DNA of 64,000 nt from Petrosia ficiformis (lineage: Eukaryota > Porifera > Demospongiae > Haplosclerida > Petrosiidae): positions 3,272,501 to 3,336,500 of the forward strand of contig OX345637.1 in the NCBI GenBank assembly GCA_947044365.1, read 5' to 3'. Below are positions 36,901 through 50,800 of this stretch, one piece after another. How positions within the stretch are numbered: position 1 is the stretch's first letter; the number at the start of each line of letters is the position of its first letter. A program made the translations under genes and the position numbers. The notes under the pieces are model-generated. The model worked only from the letters and a program-made list of their open reading frames with translations, had not been told where the DNA came from and made no database searches.

Positions 36901-39900
36901 TTACCACAGAAATATTAGAGACTACTGCGACAGCAGACTGCAGTGACAGTACTGACTATAGTGACTATACTGACTATAGAGTCTATTGTGACAGTAGAGA
37001 CTATTGTGATTATAGAGACTACACTGACTGTAGAGAATACTGTGACAGTAGAGACAATGGTGAGAGTAGACACAATTTTGACAGTAGAGACTATTGTGAC
37101 TATCGAGACTACTGTGACAGGAGAAACCACGGTGACTGTTGAAACTACTGTGACAGTAGATTCTACAGCGACAGTAAAGACTATTGTAGCTCTAGATACT
37201 ACTGTGACAGCATTTACCCTGTGGCAGTAGAGACTACTGTGACAGTGGAGACAATTGTGACACTAGAGACAATTGTGAAAATAGAGACTATTGAGACAGT
37301 AGAGACTATTGTGATTATAGTGACTACTGTGAAAGTAGAGACTAATGTGACAGTGGAGACTATTGCGACAGTAGAGACTATTGTGACAACTGAGACTATT
37401 GTGACTAGGAGACTACTGTGACATTAGAGACAATTGTGACAGTAGAGCCAATTGTGACAGTAGAGACTATTGTGACAGTGAAGACTATTGTGACAAGAGA
37501 GACTATTGTAACTACAGAGACTACTGTGACAATAGAGACCACTGTGACAGCAGAGACTGCGATGACAGTTGAAACTACTGATATTAGAGACTACTGTGAC
37601 AGTAGAGACTACTGCGACAGCAATTACCACCCTGACATTAGAGACTACATAACAATTGTCTATACTGTCTCAGTTGTCTCTACTGAATAAATTGTCACCA
37701 CTGTCACAGTATTCACTACTGTCACAGTAGTCACTATAATCACAATAATCTCTACTGTCACAATAGTCTACTGTCACAATGGTAACTGCTGTCACAGTAG
37801 TCTCAATAGTCACAATAGTCTCTATAGTCACAATAGACTACTGTTTCAATAGTCTCCAGTCACAATAGTCTCTACCGTCAAAATTGTCTCTACTGTCACA
37901 GTAATCTCTACTGTCACAGTAGTCACTACAATCACAATAGTACCTACAGTCACAATAGAGTCTACTGTCACAGTGGTAACTGCTGTCACAGTAGTCTCTA
38001 ATGTCACAGTAGAGTCTATTGTCACAGTAGACTCTACTGTCCTTAGTCTACCGTCACAGCAGTCTCTAACAGTCACAGTACATTCTACTGTCACTGCAGT
38101 CTCCGTAGAGACTATTGTGACAGTATAGAGTATTGTGACAGTGGAGACTATTGTGATTATAGAGACTACTGTGACAGTAGAGAATACTGTGACAGTAGAC
38201 ACATTGCTGACAGTAGATACAATTGTGAATGTACAGACTATTGTGACCATAGAGACTACTGAGACAGTAGAGACAATTGTGACAGTAGAGACAATTGTGA
38301 CTGTATAGATTATTTTGACAGTGGAGACTATTGTGACAGTAGAGACAATTGTGACAATAGAGACTACTGTGACAGCAGTTACCAATGACAGCAGAGACTA
38401 TTGTGACAGTAGAGACTATTGTGACAGTAGAGACTATTGTGACAGTAGAGACTATTGTGACCGTGGAGACTCTTGTGACAGTAGAGACTATTGTGACTAT
38501 AGAGACTACTGTGACAGCAGTTACCAATGGGACAGTAGACACAATTGTGACAATAGAGACAATTGTGACAGTACAGACTATAGGAACTTGTCACAGTAGA
38601 GACTACTGTGAGAGTAGAGACTACTATGAAAATAGACTCTACTGTAACAGTAGAGACTATTGTGACAGTAGAGACTACTGCGACAGCAGATACCACCCTG
38701 ACGTTAGAGACTACGTCACAATAGTCTCCACTGTCAAAATAGTCTCTAATGTCACAATTGTCTTTACTGTCACAGTAGTTTCTATAGTCAAAATAGTCTC
38801 TACTGACACAATTGTATCTATTTTCACAATTGTCTCTACTGTCACAATAGTCTCCAATGTCACAATAGTCTCTACAGTCACAACAGTCTCTTCAGTCACA
38901 ATAGTCTCCACTGTTACAATAGTCTCCACAGTCACAATAGTCTCTACTGTCACAATTGTCTCTACTGTCACAGTATTCTCTACTTTCAAAGTAGTCACTA
39001 CAATCACAATAGTCTCCACTGTCGAAATAATCTATACTGTCAAAATTGTCTCTACTGTCAGAAAAGTCTCTACTGCCACAGTGGTAACTGCTGTCACAGT
39101 ATTCAAAGCCACAGTAGTCTCTACTGTCAGAGTAGTCTCTACAGTCGCAGTAGTCTCAACTGTCACAGTAGTCTCTATTGTCACGGAATTAACTACTGTC
39201 ACAGTAGTCTTTATAGTCACAATAGTCTCTACTGTCACAATTGTCTGTACTGTCACAATAGTTTCTACTCTCACAATTGTCTATACTGTCACAATTGTCT
39301 CTACTGTCGAGAATGTCTCCACTGTCATAGTATTCACTAGTGTCAGAGTAGTCACTATAATCACAATAGTCTCTACTGTCGCAATAGTCTCTAATGTCAC
39401 AGTGGTTACTGCTGTCACAGAAGAATTTATAGCCACGGTAGTCTCTACCGTCAGAGTAGTCTCTACAGTCGCAGTAGTCTCAACTGTCAGTGTAGTCTCT
39501 ACTGTCACAGAGGTAACTGCTGTCACAGTAGTCTCTATAGTCACAATAGTCTCTACTTTCATAATAGTTTCTACTGTGACCGTAGAGACTACAGTGACAG
39601 TAGAGACTACTTTGACAGTAGAGAATACTGTGACAGTAGAGACTACTGCGATAAGAGATACTGCGGTGACAGTTGAAACTAATGTGACAACAGAGACTGT
39701 TGTGACCGTAGAGACTATTACGAATATAGAGACTACTGTGACAGTAGAGAATACTGTGAGAGCAATTACCACTCTGACAGTAGAGACTATTGTGACAATG
39801 GAGACTATTGTGACAGTAGAGACTATTGTGACAGTATAGACAATTGTGAGAGTAAAGACTATTTTGCCTATAGAGACTACTGCGACAGCAGAGACTGCAG

Positions 39901-40099
39901 TGACGGTTGAAACTACTGTGACAGTTAGAGACTATCGTGACAGTAGACTACTGACAGTAGAGACTACTGAGACAATAGACTCTACTGCAACAGTAGAGAC
40001 TACATTGACAGTAGAGACTACTTTGACGGTAGAGAATACTGTGAAAGTAGAGACTACTGCAATACCAGATACTGCATTGACAGTTGAAACTAATGTGAC

Positions 40100-43000
40100 A
40101 ATAGAGACTGTTGTGACAGTAGACACTAAGGTGACAGCAGTTACCACAGAGATATTAGAGACAAAAGCGTCAGCAGAGACTGCAGTGACAGTACAGACTA
40201 TAGTGACTATAGAGTCTATTGTGACAGTAGAGACTATTGTGACTATCGAGACTACTGTGACTGCAGAGACAGTTGTGACTGTTGAAACTAATGTGACAGT
40301 AGAGACTACTGCGACATTAAAGACTATTGTGGCTTTAGATACTTCTGTGACAGCAGTTACCACTGTGGCACTACAGACTTCTGTGACAGTGGAGACAATT
40401 GTGACACTAGAGACAATTGTGAAAATAGAGACTATTGAGACAGCAGAGACTATTGTGATTATAGTGACTAATGTGACAGTAGAGACTGTGACAGTAGAGC
40501 ATATTGTGACAGTAGAGACTATTGTGACAGTGGAGACTATAGTTACTATAGAGACTATTGTGAAAGTGGACACTATTGTGACAGTAGAGAGTATTGTGTC
40601 TATAGAGACTTCTGTGACAGCAGTTACCACTTTGACAGTAGAGACAACTCTGACAGTTGAGACTACTGCGACGGTAGAGACTAATCTGACTGTAGAGACA
40701 ACTGTGACAGTAGAGACTACTCTGGCTATAGATACTTCTTTGACTGCAGTTACCACTGAGGCAGTAGAGACTACTCTGACAGTTGTGACTACTGCGACGA
40801 TAGAGACTACAGTGACTATAGAGACTGTTGTAACAGTAGAGCCTACAATCACTTGTGACAGTAGAGACTACTGTGACAGTAGAGACCACTGCGATAGCAG
40901 AGACTGCGGCGACAGTTGAAACTACTGATATTAGAGACTACTGTGACATTATAGGCTACTGCGACAGCAATATTACCACCCTGACATTAGAGACTACTTC
41001 ACAATGGTCTCTAATGTCACAATGGTCTACTGTCAAAATTGTCTCCACTGTCTCAATCTTCTCTACTGTCAAAATTGTGTCCAGTGTCATAGTATTCTCT
41101 ACTGCCACAGTAGTCACTATAATTACAATAGTCACTACTGTCACCATAGTATCTACTGTCACAGTGGTAAACGCTAACACAGTTATCTCTATAGTCTCTA
41201 CTATCACAATAGTCTCCACTGTCAAAATAGTCTATACTGTCCTAATTTTCTCTACTGTCACAGTAGTCTCTACTGTCACAAGTGCATATAGTCGACTGTC
41301 ACAATAGTCTCTAGTGTCACAATTGTCTCCTCTGTTACAATTGTGTCTACTGTCAGTATAACTGCTGTCACAGTAGTCTCTATAGTCACAAAAGTCTCTA
41401 CTGTCAAAATATTCTCCACGGTCACAATAGTCTCTAATGTCACAATAGTCTCTACTGTCACAATAGTCTCTATAGTTACAATAGTCTCTACTGTTTCAGT
41501 AGTCTCTACAGTCACAATAGTCTCTAAATTCACAATTGTCTCTCTCTACTGTCGCAGTTTTCTCTACTGTCGCAGTAGTCACTACAATCACAATAGTCTC
41601 TACAGTCACAATAGTCTCTACTCTCAAAGTGGTCACTGCTGTCACAGTAGTCTCTATAGTCACAATAGTCTCTACTGTCACAATAGTCTCTACTGTCACA
41701 ATTGTCTTTACTGTCACAGTAGTTTCCATAGTCAAAATAGTGTCTACTGTCACAATTGTATCTACTGTCACAATTGTCTCTACTGTCTCAGTAGTCTGTA
41801 CTATCACAGTAGAGTTTGTTGTCACAGCAGTCTCTACTCTCACAGTAGTCTCTACTGTCACAAGTGCCAATAGTCTTTACAGTCACAATAGTCTTTTTAG
41901 TCAAAACAATCTCCACTGTCACAATAGTCTCTACTGCCAGAGTAGTCTCTACCGTCGCAGTAGTCTCAACTCTCACAGCAGTCTCTAATATCACAGTGGT
42001 AACTGCTGTCACAATAGCCTCTAGTGTCACAGTAGAGTCTATTGTCACAGTAGTCTGTCTACTGTCACAGTAGTCTCTACTGTCAAAGGTGACTGTAGTC
42101 TTTACTGTCACAGTAGTGTCTATAGTCACAAGAATCTCTCCTGTCACAATAGCCTCCACTGTCACAACAGTCTTCATATTTACAATAGTCTCTACTGTCA
42201 CAATTGTCTCTACTGTCACAGTAGTTTCAACTGTCACCACTGTCTCTGCTATCACTGTAGTCTTTACTGTCACAATTGTCTCTACTGTCTCAATAGTCTC
42301 CACTGCCACAATAGTTTCTACACTCACAATAGTCTCTACAGTCACAATTGTCTCTACAGTCACAGTAGAGTCTATAGTCAGAATAGATTCCACTGTCAAA
42401 ATAATCTCTACTGTCACAATAGTCTCTACTGCCACAGTGGTAACTGCTGTCACAGAAGTATCCATAGCCACAGTAGTCTGTACTGTCACAGTAGTCTCTA
42501 CTGGCAGAGTAGTCTCTACAGTCGCAGTAGTCTCAACTGTCACAGTGGTAACTGCTGTCACAGTAGTCTCTATAGACACAAAAGTCTCTACTGTCACAAT
42601 AGACTCTACTGTGACAATAGAGACAACAGTGACATTAGAGACTACATTGACGGTAGAGAATACTGTGACAGTAGAGAGTACTGCGATTGCAGATACTGCG
42701 GTGACAGTTGAAACTAATGCGACAATAGAGACCGTTGTGACAGTAGAGACTATTGCGAGTATAGAGGCTACTGTGACAGTAAAGAATACTGTGACAACAG
42801 TTACCACTCTGACAGTAGAGACTATTATTACAGTAGAGACTAATGTGTCAGTGGAGACTATTGTGACACTAGAGATAATTGTGAAAATAGAGACTATTGT
42901 GATTATAGTGACTACTGTGAGAGTTGAGACTAATGTGACAGTAGAAACTATTGTGACACTAGAGACAATTGTGAAAATAGAGACTATTGAGACAGTAGAG

Positions 43001-44430
43001 ACTATTGTGATTATAGTGACTACTGTGAAAGAAGAGACTAATGTGACAGTGGAGACTATTGCGACAGTAGAGACTATTGTGACATCTGAGACTATTGTGA
43101 CTAGGAGACTACGGTGACATTAGAGACAATTGTGACAGTAGAGCCAATTGTGACAGTAGAGACTATTGTGACAGTGAAGACTATTGTGACAAGAGAGACT
43201 ATTGTAAATATAGAGACTCCTGTCCCCATAGAGAACACTGTGAGAGCAGAGACTGCGTGACAATTGAAACTACTGATATTAGAGACTACTGTGACAGTAG
43301 AGACTACTGCGACAGCAATTACCACCCTGACATTAGGGACTACATCACAATTGTCTCTACTGTCTCAGTTGTCTCTACTGACAAAATTGTCACCACTGTC
43401 ACAGTAGTCACTATAATCACAATAGTCTCTACTGTCACAATAGTCTCTACTGTCACAGTGGTAACTGCTGTCACAGTAGTCTCAATAGTCACAATAGTCT
43501 CTATAGTCACAATAGACTACTATTTCAATAGTCTCCAGTCACAATAGTCTCTACCCTCACAATAGTGTCTACTGTCACAGTGGTAACTGCTGTCACAGTA
43601 GTCTCAACTGTCCCAGTAGAGTCTATTGTCACAGTAGAGTCTATTGTCACAGTAGACTCTACTGTCATAAGTCTACCGTCACAGCAGTCTCTAACAGTCA
43701 CAGTACATTCTACTGTCACTGCAGTCTCCGTAGAGACTATTGTGACAGTAGAGATTATTGTGACAGCGGAGACTGTTGTGACAGTAGAGACTACTGTGAC
43801 AGTAGAGACTACTGTGATAGAAGAGACAGCGGTGACAGTTGAAACTACTGAAACAGTAGAGACAGTAGAGATTAACAATTATGACTATAATGACTACTGT
43901 GACAGAGAGAGTATTGTGACTGGAGAGACTATTGTGAATATAGAGACTACTGAGACAGTAGAGACTATAGTCACTTGTGACAGTAGAGAATACTGTCACA
44001 GTAGCGACTATTGTGACAATAGACTACTGTGACACTAGAGGCTATTGTTACAGTATAGACTACTGCGACAGCAGTTACCACCGTGACAGTGAGGAACACC
44101 GTGACATTAGTGAGTACTGCGACATCAGAGACTGCAGTGACAGTAGAGACTACGGTGACTATTGAGACTACTGTGACAGTAGAGACCACTGCGACAGCAA
44201 ATACCACCCTGACATTAGAGACTACGTCACAATAGTCTCCACTGTCAAAATATTCTATACTGTCCCAATTGCCTCTACTTACAGTAGTCTCTACTGTCAA
44301 ATTTGAGTCTATTTTCACAGTAGTCTCTACTCTCACAGTAGTCTCTACTGTCACGAATGCCTATAGTCTGTGCGATCACAATAATCTCTACTGTCACAAT
44401 TGTCTCTATAGTCACAATAGTCTCTACTGT
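40100..44430. repeat. 4.3-kb duplicated block, recurring at 52277-56603 and from about 61059
   Basis: Sequence here recurs 12,177 bp on at its left part and 12,173 bp on after about 41540, where four bases differ (CTCTCTCTACTG versus CTCTACTG). The match ends abruptly at CTCTACTGT (44430 and 56603). A third copy begins near 61059 and is cut by the window end. Confidence 0.8.
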
Positions 44431-47400
44431 TTCAATAATCTCCATTCACAATAGTCTCTACTGTCACAATTGTTGTCTACTGTCACAGAATTCTCTGCTG
44501 TCACAGTAGTAACTACAATCACAATAGTATTTACAGTCACAATAGTCTCTACTCTCACAGTGGTAAATGCTGTCACATTAGTCTCTACTGTCACAGTAGA
44601 GTCTATTGTCACAGTAGACTCTACTGTCATTAGTCTACTGTCACAGTAGTCTTTAAAAGTCACAGTATTTTCAACTGTCACTACAGTCTCCGTAGAGACT
44701 ATTGTGACAGTAGAGAGTATTGTGACAGTGGAGACTATTGCGATTATAGAGACTACTGTGACAGTAGAGAATACTGTGACAGTAGACACATTGCTGACTG
44801 TACATACAATTGTGAGTGTACAGACTATTTTGACCGTAGAGACTACTGTGACAGTAGAGACAATTGTGACAGTATAGACTATTTTGACAGTGGAGACTAT
44901 TGTGGCAGAAGAGACAATTGTGACAATAGAGACTACTGTGACAGCAGTTACCAAATACAGCAGAGACTATTGTGACAGTAGAGACTATTGAGACAGTAGA
45001 GACTATTGTGACTATAGAGACTACTGTGACAGCAGTTACCAATGTGACAGTAGACACAACTGTGACAGTAGAGACAATTGTGACAGTAGAGACTATTTTA
45101 ACAGTAGAGTCTATTGTGACTGTAGAGACTATTGTGGCAGTAGAGACTATTGCGACTATAGAGACTATTGAGACTGTACAGACTATAGACACTTGTCACA
45201 GTAGAGACTACTGTGAGAGTAGAGACTACTATGAAAATAGACTCTACTGTGACAGTAGAGACTATTGTGACAGTAGAGACTACTGCGACAGCAGTTACCA
45301 CCGTGACATTGAGGACCACCTTGATATTAGTGAGTACTGAGACATCAGAGACTGCAGTGACAGTAGAGACTACGGTGACTATAGAGACAATTGTGACAGT
45401 AGAGAATATAGTCATTTGTGACATTTGATACTACTGTGACTGTAGAGACAACTGTGACAGCAAATACCACCCTGACATTAGAGACGACGTCACAATAGTC
45501 TCCATTGTCAAAATAGTATATACTGTCACAATTGCCTCTACTCACAGTAGTCTCTACTGTCACAGTTGAGTCTATTGTCACAGTAGTCTCTACTCTCTCA
45601 ATAGTCTCTACAGTCACAATTGTCACTTACTGTCACAAATGTGACTACTGTCAGTGTAACTGCTGTCACCAGTAGTCTATAGTCAAAATAGTCTCTACGG
45701 TCACAATAGTCTCCAATGTAACAATTGTCTCTACTGTCACAATTGTCTCTACTCTTTCAGTATTCTCTACAGTCACAGTAGTCACTAATATCACAATAGT
45801 ATCCACTGTCGAAATAATCTATACTGTCAAAATTGTCTCTACTGTCACAAAAGTCTCTACTGCCACAGTGGTAACTGCTGTCACAGAAGAATTTATAGCC
45901 ACGATAGTCTCAAACCGTCATAGTTTCTACAGTCGCAGTAGTCTCAACTGTCAGAGTAGTCTCTACTGTCACAGAGGTAACTACTGTCACAGTAGTCTCT
46001 ATAGTCACAATAGTCTCTAATTTCATAATAGTCTCTACTGTGACCGTAGAGACAACTGTGACAGTAGAGACTACTTTGACAGTAGAGAATACTGTGACAG
46101 TAGAGACTACTGCAATAAGAGATACTGAGGTGACAGTTGAAACTAATGCGACAATAGAGACTGTTGTGACAGTAGACACTAAGGTGACAGCAATTACCAC
46201 CGAGACATTAGAGACTATTGCGACAGCAGAGACTGTAGTGACAGTAGAGACTATTGTGATTATAGAGAACACTGTCACAGCAGTTACCACTCTGACAGCA
46301 GAGATTATTGTGACAGTAGAAAGTATTGTGACAGTGGAGACTATTGTGACAGTAGATATTATCGTGATTATATTGACTACTGTGACAGTAGAGACTATTG
46401 TGACAGTAGAAACTATTGTGACAGTGGCGACTATTGTGACAGTAGAGACAATTGTGAAAGTGGAGAGTATTGTGAGAGTAGAGACTATTGCGTCTATAGT
46501 GACTACTGTGACAGTAGAGACTATTGGGACGGTAGAGACTATCGTGAAAGTAGAGACTTTTGTGACTATAGAGACTATTGCGACAGTAGAGACTATAGGC
46601 ACTTGTGACAGTAGAGACTACTGTGACCGCAGAGACTACTGCGACAGCAGAGACAGCGTTGACAGTTGAAACTACTGTGACAGTTAGAGACTGTGAGAGT
46701 AGACTAATGACAGTAGAGACTACTGTGACAATAGACTCTAGTGTGAAGCAAGAGGATATTGTGACAGTAGAGACTACTGAAACAACAGTTACCACCGTGA
46801 CGTTGAAGACTACTGTGATAGTAGAGAATACTGTGACAATTGAGACCACTGTGACAGTAGAGACTACTGCATAAGCAGACTGCTGTGATAGTTGAAACTA
46901 TTATGAGATTAGAGACTACTGCGACAGCAGAGATCACTGTGACAGTAGAGACTGTTGTGACAGTGAGACTGTTGTGACAGTGGAGACAGTTGTGACAGTG
47001 GAGACAATTGTGACAGTATAGATTACTTTGACAGTGGAGACTATTGTGACAGTAGAGACAATTGTGACAATAGAGACTACTGTGACAGCAGTTACCAATG
47101 ACAGCAGAGACTATTGTGACCGATGACTATTGTGAGAGTAGAGACTATTGTGACAGTGGAGACTCTTGTGACAGCAGATACCACTCTGACGTTAGAGACT
47201 ACGTCACAATAGTCTCCACTGTCACAATAGTCTCCACAGTCACAATAGTCTCTACTGTCACATTTGTCTCTACTGTTACAGTATTCTCTACTTTCACAGT
47301 ATTCACTACAATCAGAATAATCCCTACAGTCACAATAGTCTCTACTGTCACAGCGGTAACGGCTGTCACAGTAGTCTCTATAGTCACAATAGTCTTTACT

Positions 47401-47897
47401 GCCTCAATAATCTCTACTGTCACAGTAGTTTCTGTAGTCACAATAGTCTCTACTGTCAAAATAGTCTCTAATGTCACAATTGTCTTTACTGTCAGAGCAG
47501 TTCCTATAATCACAATAGTCTCTACTGTCCAATTGTATCTACTGTCATAATTGTCTCTACTGTCACAGTAGTCTCTATTGTCACAGCAGAGACTATCGTC
47601 ACAGTAGTCTCTACTCTATATGCAGTCTCTACTGTCACAAGTCCCTATAGTCTCTAATGTCACAGAAGTCTCTATAGTCACAATTGTATCTCCTGTGACA
47701 ATAGTCTCCACTGTCACAATTGGTTCTAAGTATATATTATCTTTTCTGTCACAATAGTCTTTATAGTCACAATAGTCTCTACTGTCACAATTGTCTCTAT
47801 TCTTTCAGTATTCTCTACCGTCACAGTAGTCACTAATCTCACAATAGTATCCACTGTCGAAATAATCTATACTGTCAAAATTGTCTCTACTCTCACA

Positions 47898-50800
47898 AAA
47901 GTCTTTACTGCCACAGTGGTAACTGCTGTCACAGAAGAAATTATAGCCACGATAGTCTCTACCGTCAGAGTAGTCTCTACAGTCGCAGTAGTCTCAACTG
48001 TCAGAGTAGTCTCTACTGTCACAGAGGTAACTGCTTTCACAGTAGTCTCTATAGTCACAATAGTCTCTACTTTCATAATAGTCTCTACTGTGACCGTAGA
48101 GACAACAGTGACAGTAGAGACTACTTTGAAAGTAGAGAATACTGTGACAGTAGAGACTACTGCGATAAGAGATACTGCGGTGACAGTTGAAACTAATGCG
48201 ACAATAGAGACTGTTGTGAATGTAGAGACTATTTCGAATATAGAGACTACTGGGACAGTAGAGAATACTATGAGACCAATTACCATTCTGACAGTAGAGA
48301 CTATTGTGACAGTGGAGACTATTGTGACAGTAGAGACTATTGTGACAGTATAGACAATTGTGAGAGGAAAGACTATTTGGCCTGTAGAGACTACTGCGAC
48401 AGCAGAGACTGCAGTGACGGTAAAAACTACTGTGACAGTTAGAGACTATCGTGACAGTAGACTACTGACAGTAGAGACTACTGAGACAATAGACTCTACT
48501 GAAACAGTAGAGACTACAGTGACAGTAGAGACTACTTTGACGGTAGAGAATACTGTGACAGTAGAGACTACTGCGATACCAGATACTGCAGTGACAGTTG
48601 AAACTAATGTGACAATAGAGACTGTTGTGACAGTAGATACTAAGGTGACAGCAGTTACCACCTAGACATTAGAGATTACTGCGACAGCAGAGACTGCAGT
48701 GACAGTAGAGACTATTGTGATTATAAAGAACTCTGTCACAGCAGTTACCAGTCTGACAGCAGAGACTATTTAGACAGTAGAGAGTATTGTGACAGTGGAG
48801 ACTATTGTGACAGTAGATATTGTGATTATATTGACTACTGTGACAGTAGAGACTATTGTGACGGTAGAAACTATTGTGACAGTGGAGACTATTGTTATAG
48901 TAGAAACTATTGTGACAGCAGATACTATTGTGATTATGGTGACTAATGTGACAGTAGAGACTGTGACAGTAGAGCATATTGTGACAGTAGAGAATATTGT
49001 GAAAGTGGACACTATTGTGACAGTAGAGAGTATTGTGTCTATAGAGACTACTGTGACAGCAGTTACCACTTTGACAGTAGAGACAACTCTGACAGTTGAG
49101 ACTACTGCGACGGTAGAGACTAATCTGACTGTAGAGACAACTGTGACAGTAGAGACTATTGTGTCTATAGAGACTACTGTGACAGCAGTTACAACTGCTG
49201 CAGTAGAGACTGTCGTGACTATAGAGACTATTGTGACAGTAGAGACTATAGGCACTTGTGACAGTAGAGACTACTGTGACAGTAGAGACTACTGGGATAA
49301 TAAACTCTACTGTCACAGTGGAAACTACAGTGAAAGTAGAGACTACACTGACCGCAGAGACTACTGCGACAGCAGAGACAGCGATGACAGTTGAAACTAC
49401 TGTGATAGTTAGAGACTTTTGTGAGAGTAGACTACTGACAGTAGAGACTACTGTGACAATAGGCTCTACAGTGAAACTAGAGGATATTGTGACAGTAGAC
49501 TACTGCGACAGCAGTTACCACCCTGACATTAGGGACTAAATCACAATTGTCTCTACTGTCTCAGTTGTCTCTATTGACAAAATTGTCACCACTGTCACAG
49601 TATTCACTACTGTCACAGTAGTCACTATAATCACAATAGTCTCTACTGTCCAATAGTCTCTACTGTCACAATTGTCTCTTCTGTCACAGTATTCTCTATA
49701 GTCACAATAGTCTCTACTTTCATAATAGTCTCTACTGTGACCGTAGAGACAACAGTGACAGTAGACTACTTTGACAGTAGAGAATACTGTGACAGTAGAG
49801 ACTACTGCGATAAAAGATACTGCGGTGACAGTTGAAACTAATGCGACAATAGAGACTGTTTGGACAGTAGAGACTATTTCGAATATAGAGACTACTGTGA
49901 CAGTAGAGTATACTGTGAGAGCAATTACCACTCTGACAGTAGATGCTATTGCAACAGTGGAGACTATTGTGACAGTAGAGACTATTGTGACAGTGGAGAC
50001 TCTTGTGACAGCAGATACCACTCTGACGTTAGAGACTACGTCACAATAGTCTCCACTGTCAAAATAGTCTCTAATGTCACAATTGTCTTTACTGTCACAG
50101 TAGTTTCTATAGTCAAAATAGTCTCTACTGACACAATTGTATCTATTTTCACAATTGTCTCTACTGTCACAATAGTCTCCAATGTCACAATAGTCTATAC
50201 AGTCACAATAGTCTCTTCAGTCACAATAGTCTCCACTGTCACAATAGTCTCCACAGTCACAATAGTCTCTACTGTCACATTTGTCTCTGCTGTCACAGTA
50301 TTCTCTACATTCACAGTATTCACTACAATCAGAATAGTCCCTACAGTCACAATAGTCTCTACTGTCACAGTTGTAACTGCTGTCACAGTAGTCTCTATAG
50401 TCACAATAGTCTCTATTGCCTCAATAATCTCTACTGTCACAGTAGTTTCTATAGTCACAATTGTCTCTACTGTCAAAATAGTCTCTAATGTCACAATTGT
50501 CTTTACTGTCAGAGCAGTTCCTATAATCACAATAGTCTCTACTGTCCAATTGTATCTACTGTCATAATTGTCTCTACTGTCACAGTAGTCTCTATTGTCA
50601 CAGCAGAGACTATTGTCACAGTAGTCTCTACTCTATATGCAGTCTCTACTGTCACAAGTCCCTATAGTCTCTAATGTCACAGAAGTCTCTATAGTCACAA
50701 TTGTATCTCCTGTGACAATAGTCTCCACTGTCACAATTGGTTCTAAGTCAATATTATCTTTTCTGTCACAATAGTCTTTATAGTCACAATAGTCTCTACT